Positions 43,027 through 54,495 are shown, counted from the first letter of the stretch. The stretch: DNA of 64,000 nt from Veronia nyctiphanis (GCF_004116385.1 NZ_PEIB01000010.1:1-64000); one strand, 5' to 3'. Numbers and translations: made by a program. The notes: generated by a model from the sequence alone, not told the origin.

Positions 43027-43066
43027 ATCTGTATTTGCACATAAATACAGTGCCAACGAGAGAAAG

Positions 43067-43094
43067 AAAAAGGGCTGGTATTCCAGCCCTTTGT
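43067..43094. terminator. Bidirectional terminator
   Basis: AAAGGGCTGG, loop TATT, CCAGCCCTTT, between the convergent GGDEF and phoH-type genes. Flanking A and T runs suit both directions. Confidence 0.88.
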
Positions 43095-43131
43095 ATTAAT
43101 CCTATGTTATGTCACGGTGGACGCTGTTCTG

Positions 43132-44505
43132 TCAGAGGTTTTCTTCTGCAAACTCCGCCAGACGACTTCGAACGACGCCATTCAGGTAGATGCTGGCGCT
43201 GCCTTCAAAGTTCTTGAATCTTTCTACGATGTACGTGAGGCCAGACGTTACGGGCGTCAGGTACGGACTATCAATTTGCGCAAGGTTCCCGGAGCAGACC
43301 AATTTAGTCCCTTCTCCGCAGCGGGTAATTATGGTTTTAAGTTGTGAAGCTGTGAGGTTCTGGCACTCATCCAAAATGACGAACGCATTTTGAATCGAGC
43401 GGCCACGCATAAAGTTGATTGATTTAAATTGTATGTTGGCTTTTTCCATGATGTAGCGCATTGAGCCATCTGCACACTCATCATTTTTGTGTAACGCTTC
43501 CAGCGTATCAGTTACCGCTCCCAGCCACGGCATCATCTTCTCTTCTTCCGTACCCGGCAGGAAACCAATGGATTCAGCAATCTCAGGCGTATTCCGGGTG
43601 ACAATGATCTTGTCATACATCCCTTTTTCCACCGCCTGCTCCAGTGCTGCCGCCATCGCAAGGATTGTTTTACCACACCCCGCAGGGCCAGTTAGGATCA
43701 CTAAATCAATCGCCGGATCGAGCAGTGCATCCAACGCCATTCCCTGATAAATGTTTTTCGGTCGGATCCCCCACGCTTCCCGGTGCAGCAAACGTTCACG
43801 GCTGATGTCTTTCAGTTGCAGTCGCGCTTCGTCAATCGCCACAACCCTGCCAGCAAAGTCCTCGGTTTCGTCAAGGATATACTGGTTGATGTAGGTATTG
43901 TCGATTTGCTCCCGTGGCAACGAATGAAGTGTCGTGCGACCACTGTTTTCGGTCTCACATTCACCCACCGTTTCCCAAAAACCACCTTTAAACACCTGAA
44001 AACCTTTGGTCAGCAGACTGACATCATCGATCAGCTGGTCGGTTCTATAGTCCTCAACATATCGCACACCCGCACCCTTGGCCCGAAGACGCATGTTAAT
44101 GTCTTTGGTCACCAGCACCACTTTACGTGGAGAGCGCTTGGTTTGCAGATAGAGCACTGCATTGAGGATCCGGTTATCACCGGCCTTATCGGCGAAAGCC
44201 TGTACCGTTTCTTTGATTTCGAAGTCAGCCAGAATCGATAACGTTCCTGTGCCGCCCTCTTTCCCGACCTTGATCCCTTTGGTGATCTGATCAGGCGTCG
44301 CGTCTTTAAATATGTCCTCCAAAGCACGGATCGCAACACGGGCATCACGTGCAATATCACGCTTGCTGTCTTTGATGCGGTCCAGTTCTTCTAGTACGGT
44401 CATGGGTATGACCACGTCGTGTTCTTGAAAGGAATAAATTGCGAAGGGTTCATGAAGCAGGATATTAGTATCCAGCACAAAGAATTTTCGGTCACCATCG
44501 CCCAT
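43132..44505 (-). CDS. PhoH-family ATPase with N-terminal PIN domain
   Basis: About 457 aa. The start is the ATG at 44505 because AAGGAGG lies six bases upstream; a GTG two codons earlier overlaps that site. The PIN domain (residues 5-140) starts FFVLDTNILLHEP and has acidic residues at VLEELD and DNRILNA. The PhoH-like ATPase domain carries LTGPAGCGKTILAMAAALEQ (Walker A) and FVILDECQNLTASQLK (Walker B). This PIN-PhoH fusion (YlaK-like) is thought to be an ATP-dependent RNA helicase-nuclease. It is divergent from rapA, as in other vibrios. Confidence 0.88.
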   Translation of the reverse strand: MGDGDRKFFVLDTNILLHEPFAIYSFQEHDVVIPMTVLEELDRIKDSKRDIARDARVAIRALEDIFKDATPDQITKGIKVGKEGGTGTLSILADFEIKETVQAFADKAGDNRILNAVLYLQTKRSPRKVVLVTKDINMRLRAKGAGVRYVEDYRTDQLIDDVSLLTKGFQVFKGGFWETVGECETENSGRTTLHSLPREQIDNTYINQYILDETEDFAGRVVAIDEARLQLKDISRERLLHREAWGIRPKNIYQGMALDALLDPAIDLVILTGPAGCGKTILAMAAALEQAVEKGMYDKIIVTRNTPEIAESIGFLPGTEEEKMMPWLGAVTDTLEALHKNDECADGSMRYIMEKANIQFKSINFMRGRSIQNAFVILDECQNLTASQLKTIITRCGEGTKLVCSGNLAQIDSPYLTPVTSGLTYIVERFKNFEGSASIYLNGVVRSRLAEFAEENL

Positions 44506-44799
44506 AGGCACCTCCTTGGTTACTAAGGCTAGTGGCTTAACGCCACTTATCTTAATCCTAAGACATATTTATCGGCTTACACATGAATCACATCAAATTT
44601 TGTTACTCTCCTGTGACAACTTGTTGATTCCGTACTTTAACCGTGACCCTATTCACAAGTTCAAGTACCATAACCCACCTTTTTCTGAGTGTCCGTCATG
44701 ACCTACACTGTATAACGCAGTCAGGCATGCACTTTTTTCTACGCATTCATGGCACCATGTATTGTCAGTGCCAGCTTTAAACAGAGGTTTCGCCACATT

Positions 44800-47715
44800 A
44801 TGCCTTACGCTCTAGGACAACGTTGGATCAGTGATACTGAAAGCGACCTGGGATTGGGTACCGTCGTCGCACTTGATGCACGCACTGTTACCCTGATGTT
44901 CCCCGCGTGTGAAGAGAACCGTCTCTACGCACGCAGTGATGCACCGATTACACGGGTAATGTTCAACAAAGGGGACGTGATTGAAAGCCATGAAGGCTGG
45001 TCTCTGACCGTTGAAGACGTCAGCGAAGAGCAAGGCGTCCTGACCTACACGGGTAAACGTCAGGATACAGGTGAAGAGAACGCCACCCTGCGCGAAATTA
45101 TGTTGAATCACCACCTTAGGTTCAGCAAACCACAAGACAAATTATTTGCCGGACAAATCGACCGCATGGATCGGTTTGCACTCCGTTACCGTGCTCTGAA
45201 AAATCAGTACGAACAGCTACGCAGCCCGCTTCGTGGGCTTTGCGGTATGCGCGCTGGCCTTATTCCACACCAGCTGTTTGTGGCGCACGAAGTGGGTCGA
45301 CGCCATGCTCCACGAGTGTTGCTTGCCGATGAAGTCGGCCTCGGTAAAACCATCGAAGCCGGGATGATCATCCACCAGCAAGTCTTATCTGGCCGTGCTG
45401 AACGGGTATTGATCGTCGTGCCTGAAACGCTCCAACACCAGTGGCTGGTTGAAATGCTGCGCCGCTTTAATCTCCACTTTTCTATTTTCGACGAAGAACG
45501 TTGCGTTGAAGCATTCGCCGATTCAGATAACCCTTTCGAAACGGCACAACTCGTGCTGTGTTCACTCGATTTCTTACGAAAAAGCAAGAAACGCTCTGAA
45601 CAAGCAGCAGAAGGTGACTGGGATCTGGTGGTCGTCGATGAAGCGCACCACCTTGAATGGAATCAGGAGAACCCCAGCCGCGAGTATCAGGTGGTTGAAG
45701 CTATTGCAGAAAATACACCTGCCGTTTTGCTTCTGACAGCAACGCCTGAACAGCTTGGCCACGAGAGCCACTTCGCCCGTCTTCGTTTGCTCGACCCAGA
45801 TCGTTTCTACGATTACGATGCCTTTGTTGAAGAAGAGCGCCAGTATGCCCCTGTCGCAGAAGCCGTCAGCCAGTTGTTAGCCGATGCGCCGCTGACCAAT
45901 GACGCCAAAAACAGTATTACTGAACTGCTGTCTGAGCAGGATGTTGAGCCTTTGCTTCGAATCATTGAAGCGCGTGACCTTGATGAAGAGCCACGCCATG
46001 AAGCTCGGCTTGAACTGATTGATAACCTGATGGACCGACACGGTACAGGGCGGGTGCTTTTCCGTAATACGCGCTCTGCGATTCAGGGTTTTCCAAGCCG
46101 CCACCTAAATCTTTATCCATTAACAATCCCGAGCCAATACACCACGGCGATGCGTGTCGCGGGCATGATGAGCCGAGGTAAAACCTCAGAAGAGAAAGCA
46201 CTGCAGTGGCTCTACCCTGAAGATATTTACCAGCAATTTGAAGGTGAAGATGCCTCATGGTGGGGCTTCGACCCGCGTATCGACTGGTTGCTGAATTTAC
46301 TCAAATCTCACCGTAGCGAGAAAGTGCTGGTCATTTGTTCCCGCGCTCAGACTGCCCTGAGTCTTGAGCAGGCACTGCGAGAACGTGAAGGCATTCGCGG
46401 TACTGTCTTCCATGAAGCATGTCAATTCTTGAGCGAGACAAAGCCGCTGCGTATTTCGCGCAGGAAGAAGGTGGCGCACAGGTGCTGATTTGTTCTGAAA
46501 TAGGCTCTGAAGGCCGTAACTTCCAGTTCAGTAACCAACTGGTCATGTTTGATTTGCCAATCAACCTGACCTTCTAGAGCAGCGCATTGGTCGCCTAGAC
46601 CGCATCGGTCAGAAACGCGATATCGAAATTCATGTTCCATACATGGAAGGCACCTCGCAGGCCCTTCTTGCTCGCTGGTACAATAGCGGCCTGAATGCAT
46701 TCGAAGAGACCTGCCCGACGGGCCGTGCGGTATTCGAACATGTGCGTGGCGATCTGATTGAGATGCTGGCAAGCGGTACCGTTGATAACGATGCATTGGA
46801 TACCCTTATTGATACCAGTTCAGCGATGCACCATGAGTTGAAAACTGCGCTGGAACAAGGCCGTGACCGCCTGCTCGAAATGCACTCTAACGGCGGCAGC
46901 GATGCGCAAGATCTGGTGGAACAAATTTCGGGTAAAGACGGCGACACCAACCTAGTGACCTTTGCGCTGGGGCTGTTTGATACTATTGGCCTGAATCAAG
47001 ATGACAAAGGTGAAAATGCCATTGTTGTCACGCCTTCTGACCACATGATGGTGCCGAGCTACCCGGGCCTGCCTGCGGAAGGCTGCACAATCACCTTTGA
47101 CCGTGACACTGCACTCTCTCGAGAAGATCTGAGCCTGCTAAGCTGGGAACACCCAATGATTCAGGGCGGTATTGACCTGCTGCTGAGTGAGGATGTCGGT
47201 ACCACCGCCGTCTCTCTGCTCAAGAGTAAAGCCATGCCTGTCGGGACGCTGTTCCTTGAGCTTTTGTACGTGATTGATGCACAGGCGCCTAAGTCATCGG
47301 GTATTCATCGCTTCCTGCCAGCGACACCAGTTCGTGTGCTGCTGGATGCCAAAGGTAATAATTTGGCAGAAAACGTGGCCTTTGAAGGCTTCCACCGTCA
47401 ATTGAGCCAGTGAATCGCCACCTCGGCAGCAAACTGGTAACGTCAGTACAGACGCAAATCCACGGTCTGATTGAAGTGGCGGGTCCGCAAGCAGAGAAAG
47501 AACTCGATGTGGTGAAATCAGCGGCCACAGAAGAGATGACGCAGAGTCTTCGTGCGGAGCTAGACAGGCTGCAAGCCCTGAAAGCGGTGAACCCGAATAT
47601 TCGTGATGAAGAGCTGGAGGCCATTGAGAGCCAGATGGCAGAGCTGCGTGACTATATCGCTAAGGCTCAGCTTCGTCTCGACGCACTTCGCGTGGTGATT
47701 GTCAGCCACCAGTAA
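44800..47715 (+). CDS. rapA: RNA polymerase-associated SWI2/SNF2 ATPase RapA (three frameshifts)
   Basis: Repaired length about 972 aa, close to E. coli RapA. It recycles RNA polymerase stalled after transcription. Start [20 protein letters not shown] at 44800. Seen: tandem Tudor-like N-domain, Walker [20 protein letters not shown] box VVVDEAHHL, motif [14 protein letters not shown], then motifs [15 protein letters not shown] and [11 protein letters not shown]. Breaks: one A lost near 46418 (restoring [16 protein letters not shown]), one C near 46565 (restoring [14 protein letters not shown]) and one G near 47410 (restoring [14 protein letters not shown]). Together these rebuild a complete protein without gaps. 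Confidence 0.93.
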
Positions 47716-47819
47716 CCTTTAAGATTAACGAAACTGGCACCGCTTTGAATCGTCTTCAAAGCGGTGCCTTGTTGTATTGGCCATGCTACACTTGCGCCGA
47801 CTGTTTTCTGAGCAACATT

Positions 47820-48542
47820 ATGAAGAACGAATTTATCTACCACCCCCCCACAACTCCATGGCTAGACGTGGTTTATCAGGATGACGATATAATCGCCATC
47901 AATAAGCCAAGTGGCCTTCTGACCAATCCCGGTCGAGATCCCGCACATTACGACAGCGCTTGGTCTCGCATCAAAGCAGATTTTCCGGATGCCGAGCTGG
48001 TCCACCGACTGGACATGTCGACCTCAGGCCTAATTGTCTTCGGTAAGCACAAAGAAGCAGAGCGCCACCTCAAAGCACAGTTTCGCGAGCGAGTCACTCA
48101 CAAGCTCTATTACGCCAGAGTATGGGGCCACCCAGAGCAAGATATCGGTGAAGTCGATTTACCTCTGATCTGCGATTGGCCTAACCGCCCACGGCAAAAA
48201 GTGTGCTTCGAGACAGGCAAACCGTCCCAAACAGGTTTTGAAGTCATCAAGCGTGAGAAGAAAACCAGCCTGATGCGCTTATTGCCAATTACGGGACGCT
48301 CTCACCAGTTGCGTGTCCATATGCTGGCACTCGAACACCCCATTGTCGGCGATGAGTTTTACGCACACCCTCAGGCATTACGATACTCACCGAGGTTGCA
48401 ATTACACGCGGCAGAGCTTTGCTTTCTTCACCCGGCAACAAACACACCGATGCACCTGTCAGCGCCCTGTGACTTCTATGCGGGTGCACCAAAAGATACG
48501 CTGATCACACGCGGGATTGAAGCCAAACCCCTTGAGTTGTAA
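47820..48542 (+). CDS. rluA: Dual-specificity 23S rRNA/tRNA pseudouridine synthase
   Basis: About 240 aa from the ATG at 47820. The catalytic Asp lies in HRLDMSTSGLIVF. Other family blocks are INKPSGLLTNPG, LLPITGRSHQLRVHM and HPIVGDEFYAHPQAL. It makes pseudouridine in 23S rRNA and in some tRNA anticodon stems. It follows rapA directly, as in many gammaproteobacteria. Length and motifs fit RluA rather than RluC/D, since there is no S4 domain. Confidence 0.93.
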   Translation: MKNEFIYHPPTTPWLDVVYQDDDIIAINKPSGLLTNPGRDPAHYDSAWSRIKADFPDAELVHRLDMSTSGLIVFGKHKEAERHLKAQFRERVTHKLYYARVWGHPEQDIGEVDLPLICDWPNRPRQKVCFETGKPSQTGFEVIKREKKTSLMRLLPITGRSHQLRVHMLALEHPIVGDEFYAHPQALRYSPRLQLHAAELCFLHPATNTPMHLSAPCDFYAGAPKDTLITRGIEAKPLEL

Positions 48543-48590
48543 TCCCACGCAATATGACAGTAAAGTGGCAGGAAAAAGGACAGGCCTGCC

Positions 48591-49544
48591 ATGGAACATA
48601 TTGTTTTTCTCGACCGCGATACCATACCTGCACACATCACGATCCCTTCACCGGATGTCGCTCACCAATGGCAAAGTTATCCTGCGACCGAGCCGTCTGA
48701 AGTCGTCGAGAGACTGAGAGAAGCAACTGTAGTTATCACCAACAAAGTCGTGCTTAATGCACACATACTTGCCCAATTACCCGAGCTAAAGCTGATTGTT
48801 GTTGCAGCCACCGGGTACAACAATGTCGATATCGACTGGTGCCACGAAAACCAGCTGCCTGTCTGTAATATTCGCGGCTACGCCACACGCTCAGTACCGG
48901 AGCACGTTATCGCGATGCTGTTTAGCCTGCGGAGAAACCTTGTCGCTTATCAAAGGGACATTCAAAACGATATCTGGCGGGAGAAGAACCAATTTTGCTT
49001 CTTCACACACCCTATTGGTGATATTGCTGGTTCAACCATAGGCATTATTGGAAGCGGAAGCTTAGGGCAAGGTGTAGCGACTCTCGCCAAAGCGATAGGT
49101 ATGAAAGTACTGTTTGCGGAACGCAAAGGTAGTAAGGTTTGTCGGGAAGGCTACACCCCGTTTGAGACTGTGTTATCTCAAGCCGATGCTGTCACCCTTC
49201 ACTGTCCCCTCACCGACGAGACGGAAAACCTTATCAGTGACAACGAGCTGAAACTAATGAAGCCAGAATCCATTCTGATCAATGCCGGACGCGGCGGATT
49301 GGTGGATGAAAAGGCACTGATTCTTGCATTGAAGAAAGGTGAAATAGCGGGCGCTGGTATGGATGTGTTTACCGAAGAACCCGCGGACTATAGCAACCCA
49401 CTTGTCGCGAATGCGGGGATGCCCAATCTTATCCTCACCCCGCATGTTGCATGGGGGTCGGATTCATCACTTCAGACTTTGGCGAATCAGGTAAGTGACA
49501 ATATTCAGGCATTCTTCGCGGGCAAGCCCAACAATCTACTTTAG
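48591..49544 (+). CDS. D-2-hydroxyacid dehydrogenase (NAD-dependent)
   Basis: 317 aa. Rossmann motif GIIGSGSLGQGVATLAKAIG. Catalytic residues: Arg in LINAGRGGLVDE, Glu in DVFTEEPADYS and His in LTPHVAWGS. It resembles hydroxypyruvate/glycerate dehydrogenases (HprA-like). The exact substrate is uncertain. It lies 48 bases after rluA in the same direction. Intact. The 250 bases after it hold no gene. Confidence 0.9.
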   Translation: MEHIVFLDRDTIPAHITIPSPDVAHQWQSYPATEPSEVVERLREATVVITNKVVLNAHILAQLPELKLIVVAATGYNNVDIDWCHENQLPVCNIRGYATRSVPEHVIAMLFSLRRNLVAYQRDIQNDIWREKNQFCFFTHPIGDIAGSTIGIIGSGSLGQGVATLAKAIGMKVLFAERKGSKVCREGYTPFETVLSQADAVTLHCPLTDETENLISDNELKLMKPESILINAGRGGLVDEKALILALKKGEIAGAGMDVFTEEPADYSNPLVANAGMPNLILTPHVAWGSDSSLQTLANQVSDNIQAFFAGKPNNLL

Positions 49545-49773
49545 CTAACGCTTTACTCTAACTCACTAGGCAACTCAGAAAGACCATTTACCTTGCTGGC
49601 TTAATGCGATTTGAAGCATAAGGTATTCATGAACTTAACGTGAGGCACCACCAGAACATCTTCAGCAACAAACCTTGATGTATTGGTTCCGTGGAATCGT
49701 GTATGAAGTAGAGGCAGAGCGTGAGGCTCTGCCATGTCTGCATGATTTGTGATGGGTTGAGAAAAACGACATC

Positions 49774-49793
49774 AAGCAGCATTAAAGCTGCTT
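49774..49793 (-). terminator. Weak hairpin near the djlA end
   Basis: AAGCAGC, loop ATTAAA, GCTGCTT. It sits 8 bases beyond the djlA stop on the minus strand, with only a modest T-rich tail further on. Confidence 0.4.
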
Positions 49794-49800
49794 AATAGAA

Positions 49801-50631
49801 TTAGGTGAACCCTTTTTCCTTCCGTATCAGATCGTACGCAGCCTGAATGTCTTGCGCTTTTTGCTTAGCAATTTCCATCATAGATGCAGGTAACCCCTTA
49901 GCTACCAGCTTGTCCGGGTGATGTTCATTCATCAGCTTGCGATACGCTTTTTTCAGCTCTTTCGCGGACGTATCCGGCGAGACCCCAAGAAGTTCACAGG
50001 CGCCGGAAATCCTGTCACGCAAATCTTTAGTACGCCAGCGGGCACCATGCTTTTCGTACTTCGAACTGTGCTCATGAAAACGGTAACTGGCATGCTGCAT
50101 TGCCAATCGTTGTTCTAATTGTTTGCGCGAAAAACCAAGCCGACTTGCGACTATGTTCAAGACTTGCAGCTCATTAGGGTGAATATTGCTGTCTGCGCAG
50201 GCAGCCTGAATCTGAACTTCAAGAAAGAACTGAAGGAGGTCGAAACGGCCAGATTGTTCGCGCCTGACTTTCCACAATACTTCCTCAAGAGGAAATTGAC
50301 TGTCCTTGCCTTCACGGAATGCATCCTGCGCCTGACGTCTTGCTTCGCCGTGCAACTCCATTTTATCCATCAATTGTGTGGCGACACGGATTTCGTCTTG
50401 AGTAACCTGTCCTTTGGCCTTGGCAATATGTCCCATAACAGCGAATGTGGCATAAAAATAGCCGTGCTCTCGCTGCTGTGCACTCTGAAAACCCCAACGG
50501 GCGTCACCCATTGACTCATTTTGCCTTTTTTGATCGAACTTATGCCCTAAAAAGCTGCCTAAAATCAGACCAGGAAGATGACCCAGAAGGAAACCGAATG
50601 ACGCTCCAACTAATTTTCCCCATACTGACAT
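49801..50631 (-). CDS. djlA: Membrane-anchored DnaJ co-chaperone DjlA
   Basis: 276 aa from the ATG at 50631 (MSVWGKLVGASFGFLLGH). A glycine-rich N-terminal membrane segment is followed by a TerB-like domain (about 50-180) and a C-terminal J domain with HPD in NEHHPDKLV. It stimulates DnaK at the inner membrane and affects envelope stress signalling. It is divergent from lptD, the order expected in vibrios. An in-frame TTG one codon upstream is not needed. Confidence 0.95.
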   Translation of the reverse strand: MSVWGKLVGASFGFLLGHLPGLILGSFLGHKFDQKRQNESMGDARWGFQSAQQREHGYFYATFAVMGHIAKAKGQVTQDEIRVATQLMDKMELHGEARRQAQDAFREGKDSQFPLEEVLWKVRREQSGRFDLLQFFLEVQIQAACADSNIHPNELQVLNIVASRLGFSRKQLEQRLAMQHASYRFHEHSSKYEKHGARWRTKDLRDRISGACELLGVSPDTSAKELKKAYRKLMNEHHPDKLVAKGLPASMMEIAKQKAQDIQAAYDLIRKEKGFT

Positions 50632-50807
50632 CAAATCTTTCTCTACCTGTAATGTTTTACCCGTTACACCATGAGTTATCGTAGGTTACGGGTGCCGTTG
50701 AGTGTAAATTGCATTATCATAGCTAACATTTTTAGCGCAAACGTGCCAAAAGCAGCGCCTTCAAAGTATACCAACGCTGTAGAATAAACACAGGATTGTA
50801 CTTTTCA

Positions 50808-53165
50808 ATGCCACATACCACCCGTATTTTTCTTTCTGCTCTGTCTTTGGTGATGCTTCAGAGTCAGGCATTCGCAGCAAGCGATGCGTCGACTGTAGAT
50901 GTGAGTCTGCTCACATCTGATGAAAAGTGTCAGATGCAGTCATACCCTTGCGTACCAAGCAGCAGCCAAAGTGCGGATGATGTGAATCAGTTACCCATCA
51001 CTATCAATGCTAACAGTACGACGGGTAATAATGAAAAAGTCACTTATCAGGGCGATGTTATTGTCAAACAAGGACACAGAACCCTGCAGTCTGACTCCAT
51101 GATCTTGACGACTCCCGGCGACAGGCAAGTTACAGCAGAAGGTAATGTTATCTTCAATGACGGTGAAATGGTCATTGAAAGTGACCGGATCCAGTCAAAT
51201 CTGACAAATCAGGACACCTATGTCGAAAATGCGAAGTATAAAATGCTTTGTCAATCAGGACGTGGCGAAGCGAAGAAAGTTTTCAAAAACGGCACCACCT
51301 TTTACCAACTCGATGATGGCACATTCACCACTTGCCCGGAAGAAAACAAGAGTTGGCGATTCGGTGCAGAGCGCATAGAGAAAAAAGATAGCGACATTTT
51401 TGCTGACCTTTATGGAACCAGTTTTCAGGTTCTGAATACACCTATCTTTTACTTGCCTTACCTTCGTGTGCCTGTTGAAGAAGGCCGATTGACTGGCTTT
51501 TTATTCCCAACGATTGGTTTTTTGGATGAAAAAGACGGGGTTTCAGTTCAGACACCCTTCTATTGGAATATTCATCCGCAGGCTGACATGGTGTTGACCC
51601 CGAAATACATGAGCAACCGTGGCACGCAGCTAACGACGGAATTCAGCTACCTTGTCAGTCCAGGCCAGGGAGCAATCATTGCCGAATACATGCCCGACGA
51701 TCGCCTCTATCCGACAATTGAAAATAGCTGGGGTGTGAATTGGACGCACGGCGGTGTCCAAAACCATTGGGCCTACAACCTTGATTACAGCAGAGTCAGT
51801 GATATTGATTACTTCGACCGCCATACCGATTCAGAAGTCGGTAAACGTGAGGACAGTAGCTTACTCCAGACTGCCGATATCTCTTATCGTGAAAACCTTT
51901 GGGACGTCTCTATGCGGGTAAGAGATTTTCAACCTTTAACCACGTTGTCCACCGTCTACCGACTGATGCCGCAGGTCGGATTTAATTATTACGGCCCCAA
52001 CCTTATTGGAAATACCCGTTTTACCCTTCCCCTCTCCGTCAGCCGCTTTGAAACGGACACGGTGAATAAGCCCGATGCCACCCGTTTTCATATCGAGCCC
52101 ACACTCACTGTACCTTACAACAAACCTTGGTTACGGGCGTCAGCTGAAGCCAAGCTGATGTATACCTATTACGATCAAGACTTCGCCGACGGGTTCAATG
52201 AAAACAGCGAACATACTTTGGCGTCTCATGCAGAAAGAACAATCCCGTCGCTCAAGCTCAACACGACAGTGATTCTGGAAAATAACTTAAATCTGCTTGG
52301 TTACGATTACCTACAAACCTTAGAGCCACAGGTTCAGTATCTGTATATCAAAGACGTAGACCAGAGTAATATTTATAACCCCTTTGACTACAACGGCGGC
52401 GGCTACGATACCGTTAGGTTACAAACAGATTACTACGGGCTTTTCCGTCCAAACCAATACAGCAGCGTCGATTACATCAACCCAGCGAACCAGTTTACGC
52501 TGGGTGCCTCTATGCGATTTTATGATGACAGCTTCAAAGAAAGGTTTAACGTTGCTGTCGGTCAGATATTCTATGTTGATCGCCCTTTTGGTTCTGAAGA
52601 TGCGGGTATCAACTATTCGGCATGGGCACTGGAGAGTGAAATAAACATTGCCGATCACTGGTTCTTTAAAGGCGCTATGGAGTACGACAATAATGTCAGT
52701 GATATTCAATTCGGTAATGCGCTTGTCGAGTACAGAACCGAGGCTTTCTTTGCCCAATCAAGCTATCGGTTTGTCAGTAAAGACTATATTTCGTCGACGC
52801 TCCCCTCAGGAAGCACCTATATTGACCAAATCACCGATGACGGCATCTCACAGGTTGGTTTAGTCACTGGCTTCCCCATCACTGACAATGTCAGCCTAAG
52901 AGGGCAATATTTCTATGACCTCACGCAAGACATACGTTTGGAAAACCAAGTCGGCTTAGTGTATACCGACGCCTGCTGGCAGCTTGGGCTGACCTACAGC
53001 CAATATTTGCTCAGCAGAGACAATATCAAAGACAACCCCGAGTATGACAGTGGTGTATCTGTGTCATTCAAATTGATCGGGCTGGGAGCCAATGCTGGCT
53101 TTGGCTACAGCGATAACAGCAAAAGTGCATTGGGTTATTACAACCCATACGGCCTGAAAAACTGA
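50808..53165 (+). CDS. lptD: LPS-assembly outer membrane protein LptD
   Basis: 785 aa from the ATG at 50808 (MPHTTRIFLSALSLVMLQSQAFA signal peptide). The N-terminal OstA/jellyroll domain (about 65-200) includes YQGDVIVKQGHRTLQSD, and a large C-terminal beta-barrel follows. The Cys of the LptD disulphides are visible: DEKCQMQSYPC early, with later Cys near TCPEE and DACWQLG. With LptE it inserts lipopolysaccharide in the outer leaflet. It starts the lptD-surA-pdxA-rsmA-apaGH series. Intact. Confidence 0.95.
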   Translation: MPHTTRIFLSALSLVMLQSQAFAASDASTVDVSLLTSDEKCQMQSYPCVPSSSQSADDVNQLPITINANSTTGNNEKVTYQGDVIVKQGHRTLQSDSMILTTPGDRQVTAEGNVIFNDGEMVIESDRIQSNLTNQDTYVENAKYKMLCQSGRGEAKKVFKNGTTFYQLDDGTFTTCPEENKSWRFGAERIEKKDSDIFADLYGTSFQVLNTPIFYLPYLRVPVEEGRLTGFLFPTIGFLDEKDGVSVQTPFYWNIHPQADMVLTPKYMSNRGTQLTTEFSYLVSPGQGAIIAEYMPDDRLYPTIENSWGVNWTHGGVQNHWAYNLDYSRVSDIDYFDRHTDSEVGKREDSSLLQTADISYRENLWDVSMRVRDFQPLTTLSTVYRLMPQVGFNYYGPNLIGNTRFTLPLSVSRFETDTVNKPDATRFHIEPTLTVPYNKPWLRASAEAKLMYTYYDQDFADGFNENSEHTLASHAERTIPSLKLNTTVILENNLNLLGYDYLQTLEPQVQYLYIKDVDQSNIYNPFDYNGGGYDTVRLQTDYYGLFRPNQYSSVDYINPANQFTLGASMRFYDDSFKERFNVAVGQIFYVDRPFGSEDAGINYSAWALESEINIADHWFFKGAMEYDNNVSDIQFGNALVEYRTEAFFAQSSYRFVSKDYISSTLPSGSTYIDQITDDGISQVGLVTGFPITDNVSLRGQYFYDLTQDIRLENQVGLVYTDACWQLGLTYSQYLLSRDNIKDNPEYDSGVSVSFKLIGLGANAGFGYSDNSKSALGYYNPYGLKN

Positions 53166-53190
53166 TTACAACGAGAAACTGGAACCCTCA

Positions 53191-54495
53191 ATGAATAAAT
53201 GGACCAAAATTGCAGCAGGATTTTTGCTCACGCTCAGTGCTGTACCGGCCTTCGCCGTCCCTAATGAGTTAGACCGTGTGATCACCGTAGTGAACTCTGA
53301 CGTGATACTCCGCAGTGATATCGATACCATGCGCAAGATGGTGATATTCAACGCTGATGGACAAACAGACAAGCTTCCTCCTGAAGAACAGCTTAACGCC
53401 CAGCTCCTGAATGGCCTTATCGATGAAAAGCTTCAGCTGCAACAGGCTGAGAGACTTGGGATACGAGTCGGTGACATAAGGCTCGATCAAGCCATTGCCA
53501 GTATTGCCAAACAAAAAGGCATGACAGTTCAGCAACTTCGCAAGAAACTGATTGATTATCGTCTCAGTTGGGCGGCGTATCGCGAAGAAATTCGTCAAGA
53601 AATCGCAGCAAGCGAAGCGCGTAATGCGCAGGTAAGACGCAGAGTCAGTATTTTGCCTCAGGAAGTCGACGCCCTCAGCAAAGCCTTGAGCGCCGAACAG
53701 CAACAAAATACTCAGTACCGCATTTCGCATATCCAGTTACCTCTCGAAGAGGGAGCAACCCAGGAACAAAAAAAATCGTGTTGCGTCATTGGCTCAAGCT
53801 ATCAAGCAAAAGCTGCTTGAAGGTGCTGACTTCGGCGCCATGGCGATGGCCTACTCAAAAGGCAGACGCGCGCTTGAACGTGGAGACTGGGGCTGGCTGC
53901 GTCTTGAAGAAATGCCAACCATCTTTGCTGATCAAATCGCTGACAATAAATCGGGTGCAATCATCGGACCGTTCAGAAGCGGTGTCGGTTTCCACTTACT
54001 GAAAATCGATGATGTCAAAGGTCAGGAAACTGTTGCGGTCACAGAATACAAAGCGAGACACATTCTTATCAAACCATCAATCATACTGAGTGATATGGCA
54101 GCGAAAAAGCAGCTTCTGTCACTGATGGAAGAAGTTCGCAATGGAAGACGTTCTTTTGCCGACATAGCGCAGGAATACAGCGAAGATCAGGCTCATCGTC
54201 AAACGGTGGTCTGCTCGAATGGAATACGTCTGATACCTACACCCCTGATTTCAAAGAACAGCTGGAAGAGCTGAACGTGGGTGAAATCAGCCAGCCATTT
54301 AAATCTGTTTATGGTTGGCATGTCATTAAGCTTTTGGATAAACGCATTGCTGACCGTACAGAAGATGTAGCGAAAAATCGTGCGTATAGTATGCTGTTCC
54401 GCCGCAAATTTAATGATGAGGCTCAGACTTGGCTGCAAGAGCTACGCGCAGCCGCGTATGTAGAAAATATTAATGAGCAATCAGATGAACGCTAA
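53191..54495 (+). CDS. surA: Periplasmic chaperone/peptidyl-prolyl isomerase SurA (two frameshifts)
   Basis: Repaired length about 434 aa. Signal peptide [22 protein letters not shown]. SurA_N domain up to about residue 170, then two parvulin domains ([14 protein letters not shown] and [17 protein letters not shown]) and the C-terminal helix. It folds outer membrane proteins. Breaks: the eight-A run at 53768-53775 has one A too many (removal gives [14 protein letters not shown]), and one C is missing near 54188 (adding it gives [15 protein letters not shown]). It follows lptD by 25 bases and overlaps pdxA by a few codons. Confidence 0.94.

Noticed and set aside
44800-47715. rapA, surA, mdh, leuA and rsmA as pseudogenes
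   Set aside because: Each is mended by single bases in homopolymers with full conservation on both sides; true decay would show other damage.
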